A stretch of DNA of 64,000 nucleotides, taken from Planctomycetota bacterium (GTDB lineage Bacteria > Planctomycetota > B15-G4 > SIAN01). Position numbers and translations under genes: made by a program. The stretch spans positions 95,640-159,639 of the forward strand of contig SIAN01000003.1 in NCBI GenBank assembly GCA_009691715.1. Reading direction: 5' to 3'. This document shows positions 42,578 through 51,809 of this stretch, piece by piece (position 1 is the first letter of the stretch; every line of letters starts with the position of its first letter). The notes below the pieces were generated by a model. It worked only from the letters and a program-made list of their open reading frames with translations, was not told where the DNA came from and searched no databases.

Positions 42578-43579
42578 TCAGGAAGCGCTTTCCGGTTGCT
42601 GCGCCAGCGCGAACAATCGCTGCGCGAACTCCTCGAGTCCCTCGCCCGAATGCGAGGAGAGCACGTGCGGCTCGCAACCGGTGAGGCGCGCCACCTCGGC
42701 CACCGGCGGCGGCTCGAGGCAAAGATCGGACTTCGACAGCACCAGCAGTTCCGGCTTTCCGGCGATCCGCTCACCGTACGCCTCGAGTTCGCTGCGCACC
42801 GTCTTCCAAGCCGCCGCAATCGCCTCGGCATCGCCACTCGACGCGTCGACGAGATGCACCAGGACGCGCGTGCGCTCGACGTGCTTCAGGAACTGGTGGC
42901 CGAGCCCCTTGCCACCGCTCGCCCCCTCGATCAGACCCGGCAGATCGGCGAGCGTCAGTTGTTCGTAGTCGCGCTCGATCACGCCGATGCGCGGCTGCAG
43001 TGTGGTGAACGGGTAGTGCGCGATCTTCGGGCGCGCCGCCGACAGCCGCGCGAGCAGTGTCGACTTGCCCGCATTGGGCAAGCCGACCAGGCCCGCATCG
43101 GCGAGGAGGCGCAGTTCGAGGCGGACGCGACGCGACGCCCCGTCTTCGCCTGGCTCGCTGATCCGCGGAGTCTGGCGGTCGGGCCCCTTGAACGAGTGGT
43201 TGCCACGTCCGCCGCGTCCGCCCTTCAGCAGCAGGATCGACTCATCCGCTTCGAGCAGCTCGACCAGCACGTGTCCTCGCGCGGCGTCGCGCACGATCGT
43301 GCCGACCGGCAGCTCAAGCGTGAGGTCTTCGCCGCTGCGGCCGGCGCGGTTGTTCGCCTCGCCGGGCCCGCCGCCACCGGCTCGGAAGTGGCGTTTGCCC
43401 TTCAGCTCATCGAAGGTATTGCGCGAGGTGCGCGCGACCAGCAGCACGTCACCGCCGCGCCCGCCATTGCCGCCGTCGGGTCCGCCGCGCGGCATGTGCT
43501 TCTCACGCGCGAACGAGACACAGCCGAGCCCGCCCTTGCCGGCGAACAACTGCACTTCGACTTCGTCCAGGAACGGCAT
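42578..43579 (-). CDS. obg: Obg/CgtA GTPase
   Basis: 333 aa. Glycine-rich Obg domain (FLDEVEVQLFAGKGGLGC, GGPDGGNGGRGGDVLL, RAGRSGEDL), then the GTPase domain with G1 GLPNAGKST, switch I/G2 YPFTTLQPRIG, G3 LADLPGLIEGA and G4 LSKSDL. It lacks the extra C-terminal OCT domain. Obg acts in late 50S ribosome assembly and stress control. It lies in the classic rplU-rpmA-obg order. Confidence 0.95.
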   Translation of the reverse strand: MPFLDEVEVQLFAGKGGLGCVSFAREKHMPRGGPDGGNGGRGGDVLLVARTSRNTFDELKGKRHFRAGGGGPGEANNRAGRSGEDLTLELPVGTIVRDAARGHVLVELLEADESILLLKGGRGGRGNHSFKGPDRQTPRISEPGEDGASRRVRLELRLLADAGLVGLPNAGKSTLLARLSAARPKIAHYPFTTLQPRIGVIERDYEQLTLADLPGLIEGASGGKGLGHQFLKHVERTRVLVHLVDASSGDAEAIAAAWKTVRSELEAYGERIAGKPELLVLSKSDLCLEPPPVAEVARLTGCEPHVLSSHSGEGLEEFAQRLFALAQQPESAS

Positions 43580-43653
43580 GGGATCAATTCACCCGGGCGA
43601 GCTTGTCGTGCAAGTCAGGTCGCGCGCAGAAGGGCGTCCGCCCGACTTCTGCG

Positions 43654-43917
43654 TCAGTTTGCGCTCGGCGCGGCCACGACCGGATCGATCCGCACTTTGT
43701 TGCCAGGGAGGTACTTCACCTTGCCGGGCTTCAGCGCGAACAGCGTGAAGTCGCGGCCGGTCCCCACGTTCGCCCCGGCGTGGATGCGGTTGCCGACTTG
43801 GCGCACCAGGATCGCGCCGATCCCCACCGTCTCGCCCGAATAGACCTTCACGCCGCGATACTGCGGATTGCTGTCGCGGCCGTTGCGGGTGGAGCCCTGG
43901 CCCTTCTTGTGTGCCAT
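43654..43917 (-). CDS. rpmA: 50S ribosomal protein L27
   Basis: 87 aa, starting [17 protein letters not shown] with the conserved basic N-terminal arm that reaches the peptidyl transferase centre, then [11 protein letters not shown] and [18 protein letters not shown]. There is no Firmicutes-type N-terminal extension, so no processing is expected. Standard rplU-rpmA-obg order. Confidence 0.97.
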   Translation of the reverse strand: MAHKKGQGSTRNGRDSNPQYRGVKVYSGETVGIGAILVRQVGNRIHAGANVGTGRDFTLFALKPGKVKYLPGNKVRIDPVVAAPSAN

Positions 43918-43971
43918 GTCTGCGTTGCCTCAATCGCGGAAGCGGAGGGACTTGCGGGTCACGAAGGTGAA

Positions 43972-44271
43972 TCAGCCCGAGATGGCGGTGATCTTCACCT
44001 TGTAAATCGAGGCTCGATACCCGTTGCGCACGCGGTACGCCTTCGCCCGACGGTACTTCTGGATGATGAGCTTCTGGCCCTTGCCGACCGAGACGACCTC
44101 GCCGGTCACGCTGGCCCCGGCCACGGTCGGCGTGCCGAGCCGGTCGCCGACGATCAGGACACGGTCGAACGCGATGGCATCACCGACCTTCTTGTCCGCG
44201 CCATCGATCTGGATCACATCGCCCTGGCTCACCTTGAATTGGTGGCCGCATGACTCGAAAACGGCGTACAT
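43972..44271 (-). CDS. rplU: 50S ribosomal protein L21
   Basis: 99 aa: MYAVFESCGHQFKVSQGD, VLIVGDRLGTPTVAGASV, and the RNA-binding C-terminal IIQKYRRAKAYRVRNGYR. Normal size and motifs. It starts 3 bp after the DUF2344 gene, so the three translation genes probably share a transcript with it. Confidence 0.97.
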   Translation of the reverse strand: MYAVFESCGHQFKVSQGDVIQIDGADKKVGDAIAFDRVLIVGDRLGTPTVAGASVTGEVVSVGKGQKLIIQKYRRAKAYRVRNGYRASIYKVKITAISG

Positions 44272-44274
44272 GGC

Positions 44275-44958
44275 TCACTCCCTGCGGATCCCGGCTTCAC
44301 CCGGCGTATCCGGGGCAAAACGGGCCGGGGATCGTAGCGACACCAGGTCCGCCTGCCAAGCCACGCGCCGCGTCACTGCCCGCAGCGCAAGTCCGCCAGG
44401 CAGCACCGCCCGAAGGGCTTCGAGGAACCGGCCGACCGAGACCCGCCCCCCCGCCGGTGCTTCCAGCAGGACCCGCGCGATTGCACCGCCGGCAGGCAGC
44501 GGCGTGACCGTCTGCACCACCGACCAGACTCCCGAAAGCGTCGGCAACGGCGTCGGCAAGCCGCCGAGCGCCGCTTGCAACGCGTCCTCGGCCTCGGCCT
44601 CGAGTTCGAGCGTCAGCGGTGCATCCTTGCGCTCGGGGTGCGATCCGGCCAACGCCGCCAACACTTCGACGCCGCGCGGCAACCGGCCGGCGAGGCGCGC
44701 GGTCACCTCGTTGGCGTCGACCTGCGCCGCGAAGTGGACAACGTAGCGCTCCGCCTCCGATCCGACTCCCAGCGGGAGAGGTTCCGGCAGACGCATCTTG
44801 GTGCGCTTGTGGAAGCCCTCAGTGAAGCGCAACGGGAACTCCGCGCGGCGCAAAGCCCGCTCGATCGAGCGCGCGAGGTCGAGGTGGCCGAGCCACGCAA
44901 GCTCCCCGCCCTTGGCGACAAAGAGGGTGATCGTGTGATCGGGGTGCGCGGCGGTCAT
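44275..44958 (-). CDS. DUF2344 (TIGR03936) family protein
   Basis: 227 aa. N-terminal LFVAKGGELAWLGHLDLARSIERALRRAEFPLRF and FTEGFHKRTKMRLPEPLPLGV match the TIGR03936 domain, which is often fused to or encoded beside a radical SAM protein and found upstream of rplU/rpmA. No radical SAM partner is in the window, so this is a stand-alone version. The biochemical role is unknown. It is probably linked to tRNA or ribosome modification, given the constant neighbourhood. Confidence 0.82.
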   Translation of the reverse strand: MTAAHPDHTITLFVAKGGELAWLGHLDLARSIERALRRAEFPLRFTEGFHKRTKMRLPEPLPLGVGSEAERYVVHFAAQVDANEVTARLAGRLPRGVEVLAALAGSHPERKDAPLTLELEAEAEDALQAALGGLPTPLPTLSGVWSVVQTVTPLPAGGAIARVLLEAPAGGRVSVGRFLEALRAVLPGGLALRAVTRRVAWQADLVSLRSPARFAPDTPGEAGIRRE

Positions 44959-44994
44959 CTTGCGGCGAGAGCTCTTTGCGCGGTGATGCGACGA

Positions 44995-45022
44995 CGCCCC
45001 CCGTCCGGTCGGACGAGGGGCG
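44995..45022 (-). terminator. GC-rich hairpin downstream of pilQ
   Basis: CGCCCCCCGTCCG (44995-45007) and its near-complement 45010-45022 form a 13-bp stem with one mismatch and a 2-nt loop. It lies between the pilQ stop (45070) and the DUF2344 start (44958). There is no T run, so it is a possible factor-dependent terminator or a processing site. Confidence 0.4.
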
Positions 45023-45069
45023 CCGCACGATACTCACGTTTTGGCTCGCGGCCGCGCCGCGCGGTCGGG

Positions 45070-46878
45070 TCAGCCCGAGCCGCCCGCCATCTCGTCCCAT
45101 TCGAGGGCTGCGGCACCTTCGTAGCTCTCGATGACCGCCTTCAGTTTGTCGTCGGTCTTCCGCGACGACTCGATGATCCACGGCGTGATGAACACCAGGA
45201 GCTTGCGTTCGTCGTCGTTCGATTCGGTGCTCTTGAACAGGTTGCCGAGGATCGGCAGGTCGCCGAGCCACGGCACCTTTCGCACGACCGACGACGTGGT
45301 GTTCTGGATCAGGCCGCCGACGATGCCGGTCTGGCCGTTCTCGAGCATCAAGTTGGTCACGATCGTCTGCTCGCCGACGCGCGGGAGCTGGATCGAGCCC
45401 GAGCCGACCGCGCCAGCACCGATCGTGAACAGGTCAAAGCCGACGTGATCGGGGTCTGACGTTCCGGTCAGCGTGCGCGCCTGCGGGATCACGTTCATCT
45501 GCACGAGGCTCGTCCCGGGAACGACGTGCGGGATGACGAGCAGCTGGAAGCCGGTGTCGACCGGCGACTCCTTGCCTTCCGTGACCGTCAACTGCAGGCC
45601 GCCGGACTGGCTCGATGCCGCGGAGGCTTCGGCATACGGCACCTGCTCGCCGACGAAGATCGTCGCTTCGCGATGATCGATCGTCGTGATGGTGGGCGCC
45701 TGGATGATCTGCGCGCTCGCGTCCTCCTTGATCAGGCGGATCGCGAATGAGGTCGCCGAGAAGTCGAGCGTGCCAGGCGTGACTGGGCTGAACGTGGTGC
45801 CCTGACTCAGGTTGTCGTCGGTGCGACCGGGCAGGAGGTTGTCGGCGAACGACCCAGGGCCGAGGTTGAACGGGAACCGGCTGGTGCGGCTCGATCCAGA
45901 GAGCGAAGCGCTCAGCCCGCGGTCGAAGCCAAACGACAGGTCGCGCGCCGAATTGTTGGTCGTCGTCACGAAGCGGACGTCGATGTGGATCTGCGCCGGC
46001 TCGACGTCGAGATGCTCGAGGAAGCGCGCGATCTCGTCGAGGACCGGCTTGGTGTCGCGCACCAGGATCGCGTTCTGGTCTTCGAGGTAGTCGATCTCGC
46101 CGTCCTTGCTCTTCATCTTCTCGAGCGCCTCGAGCAGCGGGAACCGCTTCTTCACCTGCTCGGCGACCGACTGTCCGCCGCCACCGCCGCCCTGCTGGAT
46201 CTGGCGCTTCTCGATGTACTCGCTCGCGATCTGGGCGACGTAGCTGCCTCGCGGCCGCAGGTAGCGCAGCGCGAACAGCTTGCGCTCGACGTGGGTCGAC
46301 AAACCCTGCTCGTCGACGACCCGCAGGATTCCGCGATCCTCTTGGACGAGGTAGTAGCCGTTGGTCTTCACCACCGCTTCGAGCGCGTCGCGCCAAGGGC
46401 GGTCGTTGATGACCATCGTGACGTTGCCCGTCACCTTCTCCGACACGACGATGTTGGCGTTGCCGTACTTGGCGATCGCCTCGATGACCTTCTTGATCTC
46501 CTCCGCCTGGAAGGACATGGTCACGCGCGGCGGCTTCTCGACGCGCCAGAGCCTGGGCGAATCCTGGGTCGCAATGCAGCCTGCGTTCTCCGCGATCAGC
46601 ACCAGCGCCTCGCTCCACGGCACGTCGCGCAGCTTGATCGAGACGCGCGCGTCGGCCCCGACGGGCGACACGATCGTGATGCCGACTTTGTTGCGCAGGT
46701 GGTCGAGGACGTCTTCGAGTGGACGCTCGGCGACGTCGAGCGTGATCATCGCGGCCTGATCGATTGAGTTCGCGGTGGGACGGCCTTCGCCGATCACCTG
46801 CGCCGACGACTCTGCGTTCCAACAGAGTGAGAGCGCCACCGAACTCGCCGCGATCCAGCCGTTGCGGTTTGCAGCCAT
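45070..46878 (-). CDS. pilQ: Type IV pilus secretin
   Basis: 602 aa from ATG 46878 (GGAGATG about 7 nt upstream). Signal peptide (1-26, ending SSAQ), STN domain (about 42-105, LDVAERPLEDVLDHLRNKVGIT), secretin N domains (about 120-300, including a Gly run GGGGGGQ), and the C-terminal secretin domain (about 310-590) with the beta-lip ATIFVGEQVPYAEA and SVVRKVPWLGDLPILGNLFKS. It forms the outer-membrane gate for the pilus. The order pilM-N-O/P-Q on the same strand is that of the alignment complex. It is distinct from the TPR-secretin at 4398. Confidence 0.92.
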   Translation of the reverse strand: MAANRNGWIAASSVALSLCWNAESSAQVIGEGRPTANSIDQAAMITLDVAERPLEDVLDHLRNKVGITIVSPVGADARVSIKLRDVPWSEALVLIAENAGCIATQDSPRLWRVEKPPRVTMSFQAEEIKKVIEAIAKYGNANIVVSEKVTGNVTMVINDRPWRDALEAVVKTNGYYLVQEDRGILRVVDEQGLSTHVERKLFALRYLRPRGSYVAQIASEYIEKRQIQQGGGGGGQSVAEQVKKRFPLLEALEKMKSKDGEIDYLEDQNAILVRDTKPVLDEIARFLEHLDVEPAQIHIDVRFVTTTNNSARDLSFGFDRGLSASLSGSSRTSRFPFNLGPGSFADNLLPGRTDDNLSQGTTFSPVTPGTLDFSATSFAIRLIKEDASAQIIQAPTITTIDHREATIFVGEQVPYAEASAASSQSGGLQLTVTEGKESPVDTGFQLLVIPHVVPGTSLVQMNVIPQARTLTGTSDPDHVGFDLFTIGAGAVGSGSIQLPRVGEQTIVTNLMLENGQTGIVGGLIQNTTSSVVRKVPWLGDLPILGNLFKSTESNDDERKLLVFITPWIIESSRKTDDKLKAVIESYEGAAALEWDEMAGGSG

Positions 46879-46965
46879 CCGTTCATCTCCCGGGCCGCTC
46901 TGGCCCACCTTCTTCCTGCCGACCGCTCGAGGCGACCGAATGAAATCGTCCTTCGTACCGCCGTC

Positions 46966-48387
46966 TCAGAGGTCGAACGTCAACGGCACTCCGCGATACT
47001 CGAACACGAGGCGATCCTCGTGGATCTCGAGCAGCACCAGGTCGTCCTCGACGGCTTCGCCCGCGCGATACACCACGTGGTTGATGATCGCGACCGATTC
47101 CGCGCCCTGCTCGACGACGAGGCCGGTCACGTCGAGCTGCTTCTTGCCGAACTCGACGGCGGTCTGCGCCGCGAGGTAGTAACGCTCCATGTGCCCCTCG
47201 AGCTCGACCACCTTCGGATCGGCGCCATTCGCGCCGCTCGAGATGCGGACGAGCTCGAAGTCCTTCACGCACGCGGCGTAATCGCCCGCGTCGTAATGCG
47301 CCTCCATCGCGGCGAGTGACTGCTCGATCTGGCGCAGCCGACTCGGCCGGCCCCCGCTCTCCGCCGTGATCGCCCCGCCGGCGCGCTCGCGCAGCTTCGC
47401 GAGGTCGGGGAGCACCTTCTTCTCCCAGTCGCGCCGCAGTGCCGTGTCGGCGAATCCACCGCGTGCCGACAACTCGTCGGCCTGCCCCTGCAGCTCGGCG
47501 ACCATTCCGATCGCCTCGACTCGCAGCTCCATCTCGCGGATCACGTTCTTGGTGTCGGCCATTCGATCGAGCAGCCCATTCGCCTCCTGCAGGCGGGCGG
47601 TCACGCGGTTGAAGAGCGCGCGCTGGTCCTGGACGCCGGGAGCGCCCTGTCCGCCTTCGGAACGGCGCTGCCGCGGATCGACCATCGGGTCGCGGCGCGC
47701 GACGTCGGAAAGCGGTTGGAAGCGCTCGAGCGCAAGGTCCTCGCGCGCCTCGGCGATGCGATCGACGAGGCGGTCGCGCTTGCGTTCGTAGTTGGGGATC
47801 GACACCGACTTGCCGACGGCATCGCCCAGGTAGACGTAGGTCACGAGCGTGAGGTCGACATCGTGGACCGGCTCGACCGCGAGCTTCTTGTCGCGATCGC
47901 CGGCCTTGACCTTCACCTCCGAGATGCTGACGAAGCGCTCGTGGTTCTCGAGCCTGGCGATGAACTGCAACAGCTGGCGGAACGTCGCGGTGAAGCTGAG
48001 CTTGTACTCGGCCTTGTCGAACACCTGCGACGAAGTCAGCTTGGTCCGCGCCTTCTGCGGGTCGACCGTGTCGATGGTGATGCCCGAGTCGCGCCGGAAC
48101 GTCTCGATCGTGCGGAAGAAGTCGTTCACTTCCGTGTCGTTCGGCAGGATGCGGATGTAGCTCGCGACGTTCTCGCGCAGGACGATGACTTCGGTTTCGA
48201 GGTCGTCGATGGCGGCGACCTTCTTGCGCATCACGCCGACCTGGACCGTGACGTCAGCCGCCTGCGCGTCGAGCTCCTGGCACTCCGTCCAGGTGAACCA
48301 CGAACCGACCGCGGACCCGACGAACAGAAGCGCCGCGAAGGCCAGGAAGGCCTTGTGGTGGCGATGGAGTTCAGGCTTCTTCTTCAC
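46966..48387 (-). CDS. pilO: PilO-PilP fusion-like pilus alignment protein
   Basis: 473 aa. Residues 13-32 form a membrane helix. A coiled coil (about 37-70) and a PilO-like ferredoxin fold follow (about 75-195: IRILPNDTEVNDFFRTIE; FTATFRQLLQFIARLENH). A long charged helical linker (about 205-385) precedes a C-terminal beta domain (about 415-473, VTGLVVEQGAESVAIINHVVYRAGEAV then LVFEYRGVPLTFDL), which resembles the homology region of PilP/GspB. PilO proteins are normally about 200 aa, and no separate pilP is present. The position between pilN and pilQ is where pilO and pilP usually lie. Confidence 0.78.
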   Translation of the reverse strand: MKKKPELHRHHKAFLAFAALLFVGSAVGSWFTWTECQELDAQAADVTVQVGVMRKKVAAIDDLETEVIVLRENVASYIRILPNDTEVNDFFRTIETFRRDSGITIDTVDPQKARTKLTSSQVFDKAEYKLSFTATFRQLLQFIARLENHERFVSISEVKVKAGDRDKKLAVEPVHDVDLTLVTYVYLGDAVGKSVSIPNYERKRDRLVDRIAEAREDLALERFQPLSDVARRDPMVDPRQRRSEGGQGAPGVQDQRALFNRVTARLQEANGLLDRMADTKNVIREMELRVEAIGMVAELQGQADELSARGGFADTALRRDWEKKVLPDLAKLRERAGGAITAESGGRPSRLRQIEQSLAAMEAHYDAGDYAACVKDFELVRISSGANGADPKVVELEGHMERYYLAAQTAVEFGKKQLDVTGLVVEQGAESVAIINHVVYRAGEAVEDDLVLLEIHEDRLVFEYRGVPLTFDL

Positions 48388-48409
48388 GCCGATTGCTCCC
48401 CGCTGCAGC

Positions 48410-49075
48410 TCACGAGTTCACCGGCTTCTTGGCCGGCGCCGGGCGCTTCGGCGCGACTTTCTTCTCCTTCTCCGGCAGCTTCACCGCGAAGCCGAACTCT
48501 CGCTTCACCGAAGGATCGAGCTCCTCGTCGGTGTCGCCGAGCTTGCTCTCGGGCGACGTGAAGCCGACGAATCCCGCATAGAAGACCGGGTCGGTCTTGA
48601 GCTCTTCGTGGAAGTTCGACACGCCGTCGAGGTCCGGCCCGACGGAGTAGCCCTTCAGCTCCACGCCGGCCCGGTTCGAGTCGGTGCGCGAGTCGATGTC
48701 GATCGAGTCGAGCCAGATCCGGTGGCTGCGCTGCGTGGCGTCCCGGCTCACGATCTCGCCGAGACGGTCGAGTTTCTTGGTCCAGACGATGCGCGAATCG
48801 GCGATCTCGCCGATCGTCTTGTTGCGCCTCTCGAACTCCGACTTCTCCTGGCCGAGCGCGTCGGCGTACTTCGCGCGCGGCAAGAGATTGTCGAGCTGCT
48901 CCTGCGCGATGTCGACACGCGCCTGCTTGTCGGCGCGCACGTTCCACCACAGGAGCCCGGCAGTGCCGAGCGCACCGAAGCAGAGCACCGACGCTCCGAT
49001 CAGGAGCACCATCGCCTTGGGAGTGCTTTGTGTCGAACGGCGCAGTTCGTCGGGGAGGAGGTTGATCTGGATCAT
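48410..49075 (-). CDS. pilN: Type IV pilus alignment protein PilN
   Basis: 221 aa. The cytoplasmic N-terminus MIQINLLPDELRR carries the INLLP motif (residues 4-8) that docks in PilM. One membrane helix (about 21-43), a coiled coil (about 50-90), then a ferredoxin-like periplasmic domain. The tail is Lys/Pro-rich (KVAPKRPAPAKKP). It lies 13 bp after pilM and 22 bp before the pilO/P gene. Confidence 0.9.
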   Translation of the reverse strand: MIQINLLPDELRRSTQSTPKAMVLLIGASVLCFGALGTAGLLWWNVRADKQARVDIAQEQLDNLLPRAKYADALGQEKSEFERRNKTIGEIADSRIVWTKKLDRLGEIVSRDATQRSHRIWLDSIDIDSRTDSNRAGVELKGYSVGPDLDGVSNFHEELKTDPVFYAGFVGFTSPESKLGDTDEELDPSVKREFGFAVKLPEKEKKVAPKRPAPAKKPVNS

Positions 49076-49088
49076 CGCTGCGTCTCCG

Positions 49089-50111
49089 TCACGCGCCCGC
49101 CCGCGCCGCGAGGCCCGCGGCCACGCCGAGCGCAGGAACGCACTCGAGCAACGCCTGGTGGTCGAGCCCGGCGTCGAGCTCGAAGCCCTCGAGCGGATTC
49201 CAGCTCAACGTCTTGCGCTCGAAGATGCGCTCGAAGGTCTCCTCGAGCCCCGGCACCCGCGAGCCGCCACCGCTCACGTAGACCTCCTCGACCTTGCTGT
49301 CCGACTGGTTCTCGTAGTAGTCGAACGACAGTTGGATCTCGTTGCCGAGATCCTCGATGCTCGGCAGCACCGCCTCGGCGATCTCCTGCTCACGGCTGGC
49401 CGGCTGGCGCTTCAACTGCTCGCCCTCGAAGGACTCGATCCCGAAGCGCTTCGAGATCGCGTTGGTGATCTCGTTGCCGCCGACATAGACCTCGCGCGTG
49501 AAGTAACTCTCCGCGCCACGGACGATGTCGACGACTGTCTTGCTCGCACCGATGTCGACAAGTGCGACCACCTTGCCCGCGGCCATATCGAAGGTCGGCC
49601 CGCCGAGCGCGAACGCGTTGCCCAGGGCGAACGCGTCGACGTCGATCAGTTCCGGCTGAAGTCCGGCCCCTTGCATCAGGCGCACCTGCTCGTCGACGAT
49701 CTCGCGCTTCACCGCCACCAGCAAGAGCTTCATCTCGTTGGCCCCGACTCCGGGTGCGTCCTCGATCCGGTGGCAATCGAGCACGACCTCGTTCAGGTCG
49801 AACGGGATGTAGCGGTCGGCCTCGAAACGGATCGCGGTCTTCAGATTCTCGTCGGGGATGTTCACCATGTTGAGGTAGCGGACGATCACGGAGCGACCGG
49901 ACACCGAGGTCGCGACGCGCTTCGACTTGAAGTTGCAGTGCTTCAGGAGGTCGGCGAGCGCGTCCGCACGCGCATCGGCCGAAGGCAGTTCGACCTTGCC
50001 GAAGCCGATGACGCGGACGCGTCCCTTCTCACGGACGGCCTCGATCGCCTTGATGCTTTCGCTGCCGAGATCGATGCCGAGCAGGGTTGGGGTGCGCCGG
50101 AACAAGGCCAT
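49089..50111 (-). CDS. pilM: Type IV pilus actin-like protein PilM
   Basis: 340 aa from ATG 50111. Actin/FtsA-fold motifs: LGIDLGSESIKAIEAV (phosphate 1), ALVDIGASKTVVDIV (phosphate 2) and VEEVYVSGGGSRVPGLEE (adenosine). FEADRYIPFDLNEVVLDCH is typical of PilM. It polymerises or forms rings beneath the inner membrane and binds PilN's INLLP peptide. It is the first pil gene after ptsH; the 192-bp gap may hold a promoter, but none was recognised. Confidence 0.92.
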   Translation of the reverse strand: MALFRRTPTLLGIDLGSESIKAIEAVREKGRVRVIGFGKVELPSADARADALADLLKHCNFKSKRVATSVSGRSVIVRYLNMVNIPDENLKTAIRFEADRYIPFDLNEVVLDCHRIEDAPGVGANEMKLLLVAVKREIVDEQVRLMQGAGLQPELIDVDAFALGNAFALGGPTFDMAAGKVVALVDIGASKTVVDIVRGAESYFTREVYVGGNEITNAISKRFGIESFEGEQLKRQPASREQEIAEAVLPSIEDLGNEIQLSFDYYENQSDSKVEEVYVSGGGSRVPGLEETFERIFERKTLSWNPLEGFELDAGLDHQALLECVPALGVAAGLAARAGA

Positions 50112-50303
50112 CGCCGCCTCCGCTTCCGGGGTCGCACGCGCAGCGGCGACGATCCGGATCGGAACGGTCTTCGTCTTCAACCCTGGGTCAGCTTGAGCGC
50201 GGGCCGATCGGCACCGACTGGACGTTGCGTCGAGTCGACTGTCCCTGCCCCGGGGGCACGCGCGCGCACCACGCACCCACTCGGGCGGCCGCAGGTCCTT
50301 GCT

Positions 50304-50582
50304 TCAGGTCAATGACTCGCCGAACTTGGAATCGACCAACGCCAGCAACGCCTCCACCGCTGCAACCGCGTCGTCACCGTCTGCGGAAAATTCGATCCGC
50401 GTGCCGAACGGCGCGGCCAGCATCAGCATCTCGAGCATCCGCCGACCGTTCGCGCGCCGTTCGCCGCATCGCACATCGACCTGCGCCGAAAAGCGGCGCA
50501 TCGCCTCGATCAGCTTGCTGATCGGACGGGCATGGAGCCCATGCTCGTTCTGCAGTGTGGTGGCGCCGACGACTCGCGGCAT
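50304..50582 (-). CDS. ptsH: HPr-like phosphocarrier protein (PTS)
   Basis: 92 aa. EHGLHARPISKLIEAMRR contains the phospho-acceptor His17. The second site, usually a serine followed by I/L at position 46, reads NGRRMLEMLMLAAPFG, with Arg48 where HprK would phosphorylate Ser. No EI (ptsI) or EIIA is encoded in the window. It follows hpf by 7 bp in an rpoN cluster, as NPr does in proteobacteria, so a regulatory (nitrogen-PTS-like) role is likely. Confidence 0.88.
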   Translation of the reverse strand: MPRVVGATTLQNEHGLHARPISKLIEAMRRFSAQVDVRCGERRANGRRMLEMLMLAAPFGTRIEFSADGDDAVAAVEALLALVDSKFGESLT

Positions 50583-50589
50583 CGGTCGA

Positions 50590-50991
50590 TCACTTCCCGC
50601 CCTTCAGATCGCGGCGGACGATGTCCTCGTAGGTCGGCTCGTCGCCTGACGCGCCGTCATCGGGCTTGCGCGGCGCACCGTCGGCCATGCTCGGGCCGCG
50701 ATGGTCCTTGCGCTTCTCCTTGCTCTTCTCGAGCTGCCGTTCGAGCTTCTCGACCAGCAGCTCAATGCAGCCATGCGCATCGGCATGCGCATCGTGCGCG
50801 ACCAGCCGCTCGTGGTGACGCGACCCGTGCAGCGTCGCCTCGCCGTCCCACTTGGTGTGATCCTTCTTCAGCACGAACTCGACCCGCGGCGCATCGCGCA
50901 GGAACTTGGTCAGCCGCGCGCACTTCTCCTCGGCGAAGTGCTGCAGATCCGCGGGAGCATCGCCGCTTCTGATCGTGATCGAGATCGCCAC
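50590..50991 (-). CDS. hpf: Ribosome hibernation-promoting factor (HPF/YfiA)
   Basis: 133 aa from GTG 50991, with AAAGGA about 7 nt upstream. The S30AE/HPF domain spans about 1-95: ITIRSGDAPADLQHFAEEKCARLTKF, RVEFVLKKDHTKWDGEATLHG and DAHADAHGCIELLVEKLERQL. A charged linker and tail follow, EPTYEDIVRRDLK, but not the full long-HPF dimerisation domain. It occupies the 30S decoding region in stationary phase. It lies between truA and ptsH. Confidence 0.9.
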   Translation of the reverse strand: MAISITIRSGDAPADLQHFAEEKCARLTKFLRDAPRVEFVLKKDHTKWDGEATLHGSRHHERLVAHDAHADAHGCIELLVEKLERQLEKSKEKRKDHRGPSMADGAPRKPDDGASGDEPTYEDIVRRDLKGGK

Positions 50992-51012
50992 AGAGGATCC
51001 TTTCGTGTTGTT

Positions 51013-51789
51013 TCAGAGGTCGACGCGCCACAGCCATAGTCCCTCGGGCGGCAGCGTCGCCGGCGCTTTCGCGCGGTCTCTTGCGGCAAGCATCACCGCG
51101 ACCGCCGAATGCCGACAACGCCCCTGTCCGACGGCGAGCAGGGCCGCGGCGAGCGTGCGGACCATGTTGTACAGGAAGCCCGAGCCAGTGAAGAACAGTC
51201 GCACACCGTGAGCCATCGGCAACACGCGCACTGCAAACAAGCGCCTTACGGCGCCACGCCGCGTCGCCTCGGCCCGCGCGAAGCTGGTGAAGTCGTGCTC
51301 TCCGACGAGCGACGCCGCAGCCGTCCGCATCGCGGCGATGTCGAGCGCCGCCCCCGCCAGCACGAAATGGTGGCGCCGTTGCGGCGGCAGGAAGTCACCA
51401 ATATGCAGCTGGTAGACGTAGGTCTTGCGGCGCGCCGCACGACGTGGGTCGAGCGGCGAATCGAGATCACGCGCCGCGACGATGCGGACCGCGTCGCCGA
51501 GCAGGCCATTCAACGCCCGCCGTACGCCACCCGCGCGCAGCCGCGTCACAGCGCTGAAGGCCGCAAGCTGCCCGAGCGCATGCACACCGGCGTCGGTCCG
51601 CCCCGAGCCACGCACCACGACTGTTTGCTGCAGGATGCGGCTCAATGTCGCCTCGAGCGTCCCTTGCACCGTCGTCCCCTCGCGCTGGCGCTGCCAGCCG
51701 TGGAACTCCGCGCCGTCGTAGGCGACCGTCAGCAGGAAGTGGCGCTCCACGGCGGGCTCGACGACGGGCTCGGCAGATGCGTTCGCCAT
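51013..51789 (-). CDS. truA: tRNA pseudouridine(38-40) synthase
   Basis: 258 aa. LTVAYDGAEFHGWQRQ, then GSGRTDAGVHALGQLAAF with the catalytic Asp (GRTDAGVHA), YVYQLHIGDFLPP, DFTSFAR and FTGSGFLYNMVRTLAAALL. It converts U38-40 of tRNA anticodon arms to pseudouridine. It lies between rpoN and hpf, an insertion into what is usually an rpoN-hpf pair. Confidence 0.94.
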   Translation of the reverse strand: MANASAEPVVEPAVERHFLLTVAYDGAEFHGWQRQREGTTVQGTLEATLSRILQQTVVVRGSGRTDAGVHALGQLAAFSAVTRLRAGGVRRALNGLLGDAVRIVAARDLDSPLDPRRAARRKTYVYQLHIGDFLPPQRRHHFVLAGAALDIAAMRTAAASLVGEHDFTSFARAEATRRGAVRRLFAVRVLPMAHGVRLFFTGSGFLYNMVRTLAAALLAVGQGRCRHSAVAVMLAARDRAKAPATLPPEGLWLWRVDL

Positions 51790-51809
51790 GGGTGCCCCCG
51801 CGGCATCTC

